From Thuidium tamariscinum (lineage: Eukaryota > Streptophyta > Bryopsida > Hypnales > Thuidiaceae), in contig OX344752.2 in assembly GCA_947034885.2 (NCBI GenBank), forward strand, positions 7,936,001 to 8,000,000: 64,000 nt of DNA, in the 5' to 3' direction. This document shows positions 24,039-34,519 of the stretch, piece after piece (positions within the stretch are counted from its first letter, which is position 1; each line of letters opens with the position of its first letter). The position numbers and the translations under genes are program-made. The notes beneath the pieces are model-generated. The model saw only the letters and a program-made list of their open reading frames with translations, did no database searches and had not been told where the DNA came from.

Positions 24039-25249
24039 CCTCTAAAGCCCTGAACTACATTTTTTGGCCACATTGCAATTTTAGATAGCTCATTATGAAT
24101 GGAGTTTTTATTTTTATTTTTTAAAATTTTCACAAAACATTTCTCTGGGGAGTAGCTTTAAGGCCCAAAAATTTTCATAACTTTTAACTAAATGGTTAAA
24201 AAATTATGGCATGATATGTTCTTTTTTACTAGGTGGGTAGATTGGGCAGCTAAAGAAACTTCTTTAAAAATTAATTTTTTTAAGAAATAAAAATTTGAAG
24301 TTGGTTTATTAAATTATATCTACATGGAAAGCTTTGAATCATCCCATTTTGATTAATGAGATGAAGTTATGAGGATTTTTAATTTGGGGTAGTATATGTG
24401 CGGTTATAGAATCTCTATTCTCTAAAAAAAAGTTTGAAATCCTTTATGTAATTCAATTTTTAATATTTTTGAAAAAAAAAACTAAAAAATTGGGTGAAGG
24501 TTGTTTATTACAATATTACAACCATTGAGATTGTCATTTTTCATTTCCATAAATAAATTGTTAACAATTTAGTATTTTGAATCATTTTCTACTTTTTCCT
24601 ACTTATTATTTTTTTCCTAAATGTTGTACAATTCCAAATAATTTGAAATATTTTGGGCATGTAGCCAACTTGCATTGAAGAATTAATTCAAAGAGAAAAC
24701 ACAATTTGAACATTTTTCACACACATGTGACCTTGTGAAGTGCAGCTGCCCAAATCTTTACAAGGATAAAAAAAAAGATTTTTGTAAATTCAAATGTTAA
24801 TATCTTGCAATTTACATGATGTAAATTTCCAAAGAAAAATTCCACATCTTTTGAAACCATCTTACTATAAGAATGTATAGTTACATTTTTTTTAAAGATT
24901 TTCTAAAATTTTGCACTTCATTAGGAGGGACTGGAAGCTTCTACAAGATTGTGGGTTCCTGTAGTCTGGGAACGCTGAAACTACCGCAGGAACCCAAAAA
25001 CGCAAGGTTCCAGTGTGGCCGAGACCATGCTAGGTCAATCCAAAAAAAATTGGACTTTTCTTCATATTTCAAGACCCAATTTTTATTTTTTGGGGTAATT
25101 GCTGGCTGATAGTAGGCAGCAATTCTCTACACTATTTTGGGAACAGACCCTACAACGGCCCTGTAGAGGCCTCCAATCCCTCCTAATGGTATTACAAGTC
25201 ACAATTTTTGAGCATTTTTGGTGAAAACATAGTTGAAAACCTTTAGGGG
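24039..25249 (+). mobile_element. TTAA-flanked MITE, family 2, nested in family 1
   Basis: TTAA at 24035-24038 and 25250-25253; ends CCTCTAAAG and CTTTAGGGG. It interrupts the family-1 element after its TATCAATTTTTTTT run. Its left part matches the reverse complement of the right part of 46162-47084 (shared ATGGAGTTTTTATT, TAGCTTTAAGGCCCAA, TTTTCATAACTTTT). It is itself interrupted by the element at 24920-25187. Confidence 0.75.
24920..25187. mobile_element. MITE with TTAGGAGGG inverted ends (268 bp), nested
   Basis: Ends are inverted: TTAGGAGGGACTGGAAGC on the left against the reverse complement of CCAATCCCTCCTAA on the right. A second copy is at 31747-32032. Shared interior features are CCGCAGGAAC, a TTGGACTTTT run with CATATTTCA, and GGAACAG near the right end. 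No clear target duplication. Confidence 0.7.
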
Positions 25250-25355
25250 TTAATTAAAGCCGTACAAATTCAAACTAGACATGATGGAGATTGCATAGGA
25301 AAAGAAAACACAACAATATCACTTATAGAATGAAAGATTATAATGTTTGACTATG

Positions 25356-26088
25356 GGGTGATTGCAAGAAAGGCCTCCCATTTTTGGTCTCGTTTTGAAT
25401 AGTACTCATAATTTTTTCAGGAGTACTATTTAATTAGAAAAACAATTTTTAAAAAATGTGAAAAATAATTTTCATGAATATACCTTTAAGAAGAAGGTAC
25501 CCTAGGAAAGAAAAGTTCAGGAAAATTCTCTAACTAGGAGAACTAGAAAAGTGCAAAATCTCATGAAAATTAGTACTTTCACATTTTAATTTGTAAAACA
25601 TAGGAAAAGAAATTTAAAAAAAAAATAAAAATTGGAAATTTAGTAAGGATTGATGATGATGAGATTTCACCAAAAGAATTATTTTGAAACCATTTTTGAT
25701 GTTCAGAATTGTATGCGCAAGGGGCCCCTGTTTGCATCAATGTAGAGGACATAAAATAATGTTTTTTTAAAATATTTTTGGTCAACTCATAAATCTTTAG
25801 TGTATAAATATACCATACAAATTTCAAGTCTACATCATTAATTTTGGATACTCCACAGTACTAAAAAACCCTAAATTGCAAAGTGTGACAAATTAGGTAA
25901 ATTAAAATTTAATTAGAAATTGTTTTTTGGAAATTTCTGAAAAATAAGGAATTTCTTTACTATCAAGTTGGCCATCTTCAATAAAAATTTCAAGTACATT
26001 GGATTAATACCCCAAAAGTTATAACCAATGGCACAAATATCACTTCCATTGTGACGCCAAAAAGGACAGCCCTCTCTTGCAATCACCC
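25356..26088. mobile_element. MITE with GGGTGATTGCAAG inverted ends and TATG duplication (733 bp)
   Basis: Inverted ends GGGTGATTGCAAG and CTTGCAATCACCC, flanked by TATG at 25352-25355 and 26089-26092. Other copies of the host element read ATGACGGTGTTAAAA at this point, so the insertion point is clear. No transposase frame. Related sequence recurs at about 26683 and 26860. Confidence 0.7.
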
Positions 26089-26538
26089 TATGAGGGTGTT
26101 AAAACTACAAAAGTGATGTGAAGTCTTTCTATCTTCTTTTGACAAGTCAACTCTAAAAAGTTAGTGACAGAATATATGAAGTTAAAGGGCCTAATATGCA
26201 TAACTCCAATCAATTTATAGCTTCTCAAAATCTACTCTATAATTTTTATAGATGAACTTTGAATGTGATTTTTTCTTCAAGATCTATTGTATTTGAGGCT
26301 CATTTCCAAGAGCTCCCAACACTATAGAAAGTCAAGAAAGTCAATGGGTAACCTTGCACAAAATCTTGAATAGAAAAATGACTATCATTCAATTTTTAAA
26401 TCGGATTTTTGACACTAAAACTATACTTCAAAAAGACCTTTCAAAAATATAAATTACTAAAAATAGAAACTTAGTTAGGTTTTATTTAACTTCAAAGTTT
26501 TCCAAACACTAGATTTTGGTACCTTGGGCATTCAAGGG

Positions 26539-28445
26539 TTAACCTAGTACACCCCCTGACCTATTAGGTCACAAATGTGATGTATGTATGGCTGAGACCA
26601 AAGTGTCCAATATCAAGCAAAAAGTTATGTAGTAAGATTGTCCAAGCTTTTGAAAGTGTGACTTTGCTAAACTTCCAACTATTGGATGATTGCAAGAAAT
26701 ATTCATCCTATTCTTTGTCCTTTTGACTTTAGATATGTGGTTTTTTACTCATAACTTTTGTATTGTATATTGGTTTTGTATGAACTTTGAAACGAAGGTA
26801 GAAGTGGTAATTGTAGACAATGAGTGATATTTTTCATTTTTAAAAATTCATTTTACTATTGGAAGATTGCACAAAACACTTTTCCCATTTTTTGTCCTAT
26901 CTTGTCCATAGATGGATGTTTTTTAGTTTTTTTCAAATTAGTTTACTATTTTTAACCTATGCCCAAGTGGATGTCCACCTTAGCAATTTGGAGGGGAGGG
27001 TAGTCTTATTTCTAACCCAAAAATGTAAATTTGACATGTTGGAGGTCCACCAACTTTACAAGGACTAACAATAATTTTTTATGAATATAGAAATATGTCA
27101 TTTGTACACATAGGGTCAAAAAGACCTTCCTTTGCACGAAGGCTATGAAGAGGAAAAATGTTTCCTATTGGAATTCTTTGGTGCAATGTGAGTGCAATCT
27201 TCTTTAGGAAAATGAAATTTTTTCTTTGAATTTATTTAATTCCCCCCAAAAGGTCCAAAGACCTCTTTTTTGAATTTTATATTCCCAGTGGCTTCTATAG
27301 TACTCCGTAGCAATCTATAATACTACAAACTACTTTATAGTACTCCTTCTATTCCAAAATAAATCTAAGGTTTCCAAATACACTTGTCCCAAATTAAATC
27401 TGGACTTCGCTCCACAACATGATGGACAACAACTAAAGCTAGTTTGAGTACCCTAAAACAAGAGAATTTGCACTATAGATGATACAACTTGATCGTTACA
27501 AGCCAACTTGAATATAGTACCAAAATATTCTAATTATTGAATTAATAATAGATTTATTTGTGTCTATAGTTAATAGAGTAATCATCCAACAAACTTTTTA
27601 GGTTGACATTGTCAATTTAGAGTTAATGTCACAAATATAATCCAAAGCCATTTTTGGATTTGAAAGAGTTTTTGAGATGAAACAAAAAATGATGTTGAAT
27701 GCTAAATTAAAGAGAGAGAAAATCACAATCCACCAAGGTGGAAACAATGGACCTAACATTGCTAACTAACTTGAACCATTGTCTATTGGAGATTGGGATA
27801 AACTCCATCTTGAATCAAACCTAGGAAGATTGTTTGGAAGTTGCAATATGAATGCCATTTCCTTATTGGAAAGTTGCAGAAAGTCATTAATTGAATGGGA
27901 AGTTGTAATGCTGGGCTATTACTTTCGTGGGGAGCAAAAAGAAACCCTAAGACATTGATTTAGTAACCCTTAAGTGCATCAATGTCTATATCTAAACAAT
28001 GAATGGAGGGCTTTTTGTAGGCACTATACAATCCAACTAACTTCTCATTCACCCAATGTAATATTTGAATATTGAAAAGACAACTTTCCTTAGTGACTAA
28101 TTTCATGAAATTCCAAGAAACGATATTTCTATATTTTTGTTTAAAGCCAAAAGCTCATTCAAATACAAAAATAGTTTTGGATTATTTTGGTGACATTAAC
28201 CCTAGAATGACAATGTGAGCTAAAAAATTTTGATAGATGATTTCATAGTTAACCATGGAAACAAAGAATGTTATCATTAATTCAATAATTAGAATATTTT
28301 TGTACTATGTTGGACATAAGGAAGGGGTCCCTTGAGGGTTCATTGAAGTAGCAAAAGTTGATTCTTTAGATGCCTTGAAGCCCTAGAATATTTATATGTC
28401 ATTGTAGCATAACTACCATAAGTCAAAAAATGAGATTTTATAATT
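26539..28445. other. AT-rich repeat zone, no gene
   Basis: Contains two tandem relatives of the GATTGCAAGAAA element end (about 26683 and 26860) and, at 27340, TACTCCTTCTATTCC, which resembles a Stowaway end without a certain partner. The rest is CpG-poor AT-rich sequence. Confidence 0.45.
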
Positions 28446-29060
28446 AAAAGTTTTTCGAAATGCATAGAATTTTTTTTTTCCCAAAGTATTCTTTTTGAGC
28501 AATTTGAGAGGGGGGGGGGGGGTTCCTAATTTTTTGAGGATGCTTTAAAAAGCTAAAAAGGAGGTTACAACTCCATATACGACAGTTCCCCATTGGCTCC
28601 TTGATTCTCTCACCAACTTCTCATTTTTCACATAAAATTCATTTTTCAGAAAAGACGAATTGCCCCATAGGACATTAAATTGTACCAATGAAACTCACTG
28701 AACAAGGAAGATTTATTGAGGGGAAAAATGCTAGAATCTTTTACTTTTTGCAAATAAAAGTTTTTCGAAATGCATAGAATTTTTTTTTCCAAAGTATTCT
28801 TTATGAGCAATTTGGGGGGGTGGTGGTTCCTGATTTTTTGAGGATGCTTTAAGAAGATAAAAAGGAGGTTACAACTCCACGTACAACAGTTCCCCATTGG
28901 CTTCTTATTCTCTCACCAACTTCTCATTTCTTACAGAAAATTCATTTTTCAGAAAAGATGAATTGCCCCATAGGACATTAAATTGTACCAATGAAACTCA
29001 CTGAACAAGGAAGATTTACTGAGGAGAAAAATGCTAGAATCTTTTTACTTTTTGCAAATA
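28446..29060 (+). repeat. Tandem duplication of a 305-310 bp unit
   Basis: 28446-28755 and 28756-29060 are direct copies differing by scattered substitutions and by the length of a G run (13 G at 28510-28522 against 7 G in copy 2). Each ends with TTTTTGCAAATA. The unit's right part resembles the left half of the MITE at 33290-33539 (GACATTAAAT, then CTGAGG-like and AAAAATG). Confidence 0.85.
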
Positions 29061-30043
29061 ATTCTTTTTGCAAATTCTAAATTCATATATGCAATCGAAG
29101 ACCCTAAATTGTCTAGTCGAGGTCTCAAACTGCCGCGTTGCCTCCGTCGGGCGCGTTGCGGGTAGGCGGGATGGATCCGTGGCCAACAGGGAGTTCCGTC
29201 GTGCCATCGATCTACAGTCGACGGCTCGACGGATGGGCGCGAGTGCGCGACTCAAGAGTGAGTCCAGATGCGTCCCACGCTCCCCACTAATACGAACAGT
29301 TGCGTGACTGCCGGAGTGCCGGCTACCTGCCGCTGACGGAAATGGCAAATTAGTAGACCGGCCAGTCAGGTGAGAGCTTTGATTTTTCTGGTTTCCCGGT
29401 ATAGGCGAAAAATGGTGGAACCACACAACTGCAGCATGGGTTTTCGTCCGGACTCCTCGTACTCCGACTTTTCACGAGTGCCGGGAAGTATTTTCTCGAG
29501 CACATGCTAATCAGAGGCAACCCACTTGCATCTCAGCTGCTGGTCAAAGATGGTGACTTCGCTAGCGAATTGAACCTGCCCATGCATGCAGACAGCAATT
29601 GAGTGAGACAGACACGGGGTCACTTGCCGGTAGTTGGGTGCGTGGAAGATCGTAAGCTTCCTCCCAGAACTACGGACTAGGTAACTTTCGAGCCAACCTT
29701 CAAGCCGCCGGGAGGCGGCAAGTAGGTTGCACGACGTCACCAGCTCTGTCTGCGGATGAATATTCTCCAAATTGTTGCCTTAATGGAAATGGATGAATAT
29801 TGTGTGATTGTGATCAAATTCGTTGGAGTAGTCCGATGCACACTATCAGAGCTGGTTACGGGTTGATAACTAGTCAGCATGAGAATGAGGATGCCCAATC
29901 TCACAACAACACCATTGTTTACCACCAATGCTACAAAGCCATAGCTACAAGCAAGATTGGATTATAGTATGTCCTTCTGAAAAATGTCTTGGCATGCTTC
30001 AATTTGTTAAGGAGAGGCATATTAAGACTAATAATGCTCAGAT
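29061..30043. other. CpG-rich patch in the repeat zone
   Basis: 29061-29100 continues the MITE-like core. From about 29120 to 29740 the sequence is unusually rich in CpG and GC for this zone (GGGCGCGTTGCGGG, GACGGCTCGACGGATGGG). No coding exon recognised; frames on both strands lack known motifs. It could be a gene promoter, a gene remnant or a young insertion. Confidence 0.5.
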
Positions 30044-30324
30044 GGCAAATTTCGTTAATATGGCGATATTCCTTATGCCATTTTTTAGACCGCGTAGTCT
30101 GAACTGAAAATTGACATCTAGGAATGGTATAGATTTCAAACATTTAGGACATGTGTAGATTTTCAAAATCTATGACAAGTTTAGATTTTAGACCGCGTTG
30201 TCTAAAACATGTTAAACAAGTGTAGATTTCAAAAATCTATGACAGTTTTAGATTTCAAACCACGCAGTCTGAATTGTCAAAAATGTCAAACTAATGGAAT
30301 ACCGCCATTTTAACAAAATTCACC
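30044..30324. mobile_element. MITE with about 30 bp inverted ends (281 bp)
   Basis: The left end (AAATTTCGTTAATATGGCG, then ATATTCC) matches the reverse complement of the right end (GGTATTCC, then CGCCATTTTAACAAAATTC on the top strand). Inside are repeated GTAGATTTTCAAAATCTATG-like units and AGACCGCGTAGTCTGAA-type motifs in both orientations. No clear target duplication. Confidence 0.7.
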
Positions 30325-30568
30325 ATTTAGTGCTTGCTTTGTGCAAATCTTCAACAGGGTGGATATGAAGTAGAGATCTCATTGGTCTAGGAATGAGAGA
30401 AATCTAGGAGAAATCTCTCCCTCTACCAACCAATATTAACTTAGTGAATGCAGATCCAATGATCCACCTAGTACCAAAATCTAAATGTAGAAGACTATTC
30501 CCGTTGTGACATGTTTTGATTGGTTCAACAATCAAAGAAGTCAAATAGACATTGACATCATGTTCAAT

Positions 30569-30687
30569 AATTGCAAAGTAGGCCAAGTTATCGAAAATAA
30601 TCCCTAGTCACTACCAATCTCACTGCCCCACGACTTGGTAGGTCCTAAGTAGTGATTATTTTCAATAACTTGGCCTGCTTTGCAATT
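30569..30687. repeat. Hairpin with 37 bp arms
   Basis: Arms 30569-30605 and 30651-30687 are inverted with about three mismatches (AATTGCAAAG, GGCCAAGTTAT, GAAAATAAT), with a 45 bp loop. It may be a small foldback element. Confidence 0.75.
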
Positions 30688-30689
30688 AC

Positions 30690-31746
30690 CTAGTCCATTC
30701 CGGTGTAGTTACAGAATTACAGAAGCCCGCCTTTTTGGAGTGACCATGCGTTTTGCCAAACTTTTTCTCCCTCTACAGTTCATATTTGGCACATGTCCTG
30801 CAATTTTGCAGCAGACTTTTCAAAGCACGAGTAGCTAAATCAAAATTCTATATCTGGAATGGAATGTTACTTTCATGACCTTTGCAATGACACCAATGGT
30901 CACTACGATGTATTTTTTTTCAGTCACCACAAACATTGGACCAGGGCTAGCCGGTGAGTGGTGGCAACAAAAGTACGAAAACAGAGGTCTCTGATTTGCT
31001 ACTGTAAGTGAATGGCGAAGATGTGTGGTAAGCGGAAGCAAGTTCTTGTGATGGTTTACCATACATGTAGGTCAGTTTTGGAACTAAGGTAGGAGGTGCA
31101 TAAAGCGACCATCTAAGTGCTGAAGTTGAATTTTGGCAAGAGAAAACATCTTGAAATATTTTTTTCAATATATTTTCTTTGAAAGACAAGAAAAAATGAC
31201 ATCCAACCCAAGTTGTTTCATATTTTTTGGAGGTTTGTGGAATTAGTTATGAAATTTTGAAGTTGAAATGCCACAGGGCTCTAAAAGCGACCACCTCCTA
31301 GAATGTACACATTTTATACATTTTGGTGTATTGAAGAAAGCGAAATGTACCTTTGAGTCATGTTCAGTTCAAAATGCCATGTCAGAATTCGAGCCTCCTA
31401 CCTTAACTAGAGAAAGTTCGGACCATGTCCAAAATTTTAAGAACCATTTTTTGAAAATTTGAAAAATTTCATTGTTGCCAATTTTGAATATCCAAAAATT
31501 ATTCTTGAGAAGATTTAGAAAAAGTAACACATTTACATTTGAATAGAAAAAATTGATCCAAAATTGTGAGTGTTGAAAAAGTAGGAAAAACAAAGTGCCA
31601 AAATCCAAGAAAAGAAAAGCAAGTTGCCGAATTGTTGAAATTCTAAACTTAGAATATTTCAGCAGCAACCTGTTGAATCTGACTTGCATATACGATAAGT
31701 AAAAACTCTCACTACAAATAATTGCTTGGGATCAAATGAGAAAAAC
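30690..31746. other. Repeat zone, no gene
   Basis: 31200-31340 is a copy of the dispersed repeat also seen at 17940-18130 and 36180-36250. Nothing else recognised. Confidence 0.45.
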
Positions 31747-32032
31747 ATTAGGAGAGATTTGAGGGCTCTAGGAGCCTATGAGTTCCCTCAGCCCGAAATC
31801 GCGTAATCTGCCGCAGGAACGAAGTTTTGCAGGAATCCTACGTGGTTGAGCGACTGCCTCGTCATTAACTTCTTCTTTTTTGAATTTTTTTTTGGACTTT
31901 TTTTTCATATTTCAGGACCCCCCTAATTTTTTTTTTTGAGAAATGGTGGCCTGACAGCAGCTAGCTATTCCCCACACCAGTCTCAGGAACAGTCCCGAAA
32001 CGGCCCTTTGGAGCCCTCAAATCCCTCCTAAT
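31747..32032. mobile_element. MITE with TTAGGAGGG-type ends, second copy
   Basis: Inverted ends TTAGGAGAGATTTGAGGGCT and the reverse complement of AGCCCTCAAATCCCTCCTAA: 19 of 20 match. Interior shares several blocks with 24920-25187. It is the better-preserved copy. Confidence 0.75.
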
Positions 32033-33286
32033 CCTATGAATGCTCCAAAAACCTTCTTCCAGATAGCAATTTTTGGAAAATCTCAAGTTTAGTCACCTTC
32101 AATAAGTTCAGACACACTTTCTATTTCAAAGTATGAAAACTCGTGCAAACCAAAGATTTATAATCATTGCTACTATTTTTAAAATTTTATTTATTTTCTA
32201 GAGATCTATATAATTACATGTCTTCTATAAGTCAAAAAAATTGACATTTTTGTGAATATTTGCATATAGAGTAAAAAAAATTCTTATCAAGTACAAAATA
32301 TGTTTAAGAAAGAATTTTTTTTAAACCTCTCTATAGGTGTACACCATAGTGACAAACACATGGTGCAAACTTTTTTACCATGTCATTTTATAAGTAGGAA
32401 GTCAATCCTCCATGATAATATGTCCAAAGTTCAAATTGCAATAAAATATTCAAGTTTAGGGATTTTTTTAATTGAAATGAAAACTAGACTTGATAAGCTT
32501 CATTTCTTTAGTTGTTGTCAAATTCAAAAAAATCATTTTTATCACTTAAATTCAAATTCAAATTCCAAGAATACAAACTATCAAGATACTTCATACAAAT
32601 TTGCCATTTTCTTATGTAAGAAAGTTAAAAAAATATCACAAAAAAAAAATGAAATATCTTCAATCAAAATTGGATTCAAGCAACTCCCCAAAAAATTGGT
32701 TGAAAAAATGTTTTCTTTTCCATCTTTGAAGCATCCTTGAAATCTTCCTAAAGATATGAACCACTCTCTTAAGAGCTTGAGGATGTTGAAGATGAAAAGT
32801 AGTCAATGGATAATTTCAAAACTTTCTTATAGAAATGAAGAATGCATCTATTTGTTTAGAAATCATATCATTTTTGGCAAAATAGTGGAACAACCACATG
32901 CAACCTTAGTACACTATCACAAATTCACAATGGTTACAATGGTTAGAAGTTCAAATCTAAGCATCAATAGGGACCTTACCATTATAGTCCACCACTTAAT
33001 TATGGTGAAAATTAATTAAATGACCTCATTATTATATAGGATCTTGAGAATTTCTAGAGGAAAGATACTCGGATAATGTCAATTTTTTAAAGGGCCTAAC
33101 TCCTAACAAAAACATCAAGAATGTAATTAATCTAGATCCAAGAATATTCAGTAATTGATCTACTCTAGTTTCTTCATCTATACAAGCAATTTGTTCACAT
33201 TCATTTGGTGTTTCACACGACAATCAACCTTCTTAAGTAATAGAACTAATGATTTTTTCCACTCTTGATCATTGGTGCAGGGAGGA
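32033..33286. other. AT-rich repeat zone, no gene
   Basis: Very AT-rich. 32760-32900 resembles 59590-59690 and 5730-5790 (shared ATGGATGATTTC-like, TAGAAATGAAGAATG and TTTTTGGCAAA), an old dispersed family. The long frame at 32300-32740 is Lys/Asn/Phe-rich, as expected of random AT-rich DNA. Confidence 0.45.
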
Positions 33287-33289
33287 CAT

Positions 33290-33539
33290 TAAATCCTACC
33301 ATTGAAGGTGGGCCCATCAAGGTGAATTTACCTCAGGGAAAAATGTAAGAATTTTTATTTTTTGCAAATATTTTGTTTTGCAAATTCTAAATTCATATTT
33401 GCAATCAAAGACCCAAATTAGCTAGGAGAGATCTAAAATATCTCCTATACATGGCTCATAATAGGGGGCTTTTTTCTTACTTTTATCTTGGAGAACCCAA
33501 AATTTACCGTGTTATGCCCACCTTCAATGGTAGGATTTA
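33290..33539. mobile_element. MITE with 24 bp perfect inverted ends and CAT duplication
   Basis: The first 24 bases (TAAATCCTACCATTGAAGG and following TGGGC) are the exact reverse complement of the last 24. CAT flanks both sides at 33287-33289 and 33540-33542. The core (TTGCAAATTCTAAATTCAT and nearby) is shared with 51497-51708 and 29047-29125. No coding capacity. Confidence 0.85.
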
Positions 33540-33747
33540 CATAACATTGTATATTGCTTCTAAGGCTTTCCTAGCCTTGAAGGTACAACCTTCTGAAGAT
33601 ACCTCTTCATTCCCACTTTAGTTATATCGTGATGGCTAAGATTGGTTGAAGTTCATGTTCTACAATAAATTCTAAGAAACATCCAATTGCAATGTCGGAA
33701 GAGTCCCTAGATTTGAAGAAGCAAAAGGGGCCCCCAACACTACTTAA

Positions 33748-34105
33748 TCCCTAAAAGCCCATTGTCCCCTCGAGGGACAATTTGGAGTTTGGACAACTTC
33801 TGATGACCTCAATTTTTAGTGAAACTTTTTGAAAATTTCTCATAAGATAGTAAAATTGATGAGCTTTATGAGAATATAATTTTTTATTTCAATTGGTGCC
33901 AAGGAACAAAAGTTATACTACAAAGAGCCCAAATTTTAACTCAATAGGTAGAAAAATAAATCCACAAAAACTTGAAATTAAAATTTTAAATTTTCTTATC
34001 TTATAGATTATATTTTTGTCTATGTGTGAAGCTTTGATTCATTCCATTTGGATTAGTTATGTGACAGTTATGAACAATCTTGTTTTTCAGGCAGTTTGAG
34101 CATCT
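33748..34105 (+). mobile_element. Truncated TTAA MITE, family 2
   Basis: TTAA at 33744-33747 followed by TCCCTAAAAGCCCATTGTCC. About 360 bp aligns with the reverse complement of the right part of 42755-43671 (CCCTCGAGGGACA, GAAGCTTTGATTCAT, TATGAACAATCTT). The other end is missing, near the stop of the reading frame at 34106. Confidence 0.65.
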
Positions 34106-34519
34106 TCATGAATTCAACATAGGCTTGCAATAAATTTGGTAATCCAAATTTGCAAGATTTGGACACACTTTACATCTTTGCCCTTCCTCTTTATATTTAT
34201 CAAGGCAATTACTACAAATCTTGTGACACTCATGTATAATCATCCCTTTAGAAAGTTCAACATCCTCATTATTAAATAACTTTCTAAAAGTTTGATTCCT
34301 TAAGGTGAATGGGCAAGGAATAACGTACATTATCAAATGACGTTGCCACTTGCAATGAAGAAAGTACGTCCAACCAACAGATCCAACTTCATTGAAACAT
34401 AATTCATAGACATTGTCATCTTCCAAAAATCTCCTCCCTTCCACTTTCCCATACTCACGTGGTTTAGATCTCTTTGAATTTTTGTTTTTACGTCCCTTAG
34501 AGTTTGAAGAAGAAGTCAT
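34106..34519 (-). CDS. Hypothetical 137-residue protein with RING-like half finger
   Basis: Frame from ATG at 34519 to TAG at 34106-34108. It begins Ser/Lys-rich (NSKGRKNKNSKRSKPREY). Near the C-terminus HECHKICSNC followed 11 residues later by CKVC has the spacing of the second half of a RING finger (C-H-x2-C-x2-C ... C-x2-C). The first cysteine pair is not evident; only CPFT precedes. I do not recognise the family. Composition is less AT-driven than random frames nearby, and upstream lie TATA-like repeats. It may be an exon of a mobile-element gene together with the frame at 35599-36110. Confidence 0.45.
   Translation of the reverse strand: MTSSSNSKGRKNKNSKRSKPREYGKVEGRRFLEDDNVYELCFNEVGSVGWTYFLHCKWQRHLIMYVIPCPFTLRNQTFRKLFNNEDVELSKGMIIHECHKICSNCLDKYKEEGQRCKVCPNLANLDYQIYCKPMLNS

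Larger units (their letters stand above)
23943..26538 (+). mobile_element. TTAA-flanked MITE, family 1, split by nested insertions
   Basis: TTAA at 23939-23942 and 26539-26542. Ends CCCCTAAATGCCCAAGG and CCTTGGGCATTCAAGGG are inverted. Without its insertions (24039-25249 and 25356-26088) the remainder is about 0.65 kb and aligns end to end with the copy at 7867-8493. Confidence 0.8.

Noticed and set aside
27340..27560. Possible second Stowaway element starting TACTCCTTCTATTCC
   Set aside because: No matching inverted right end with TA found within 300 bp.
28446..29060. CRISPR-like or phage repeat
   Set aside because: Only two long direct copies without spacers, in a eukaryotic repeat zone.
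32300..32740. 146-codon open frame on the plus strand
   Set aside because: Lys/Asn/Phe/Ser-rich product as expected from random AT-rich DNA; no domain, no splice context, surrounded by repeats.
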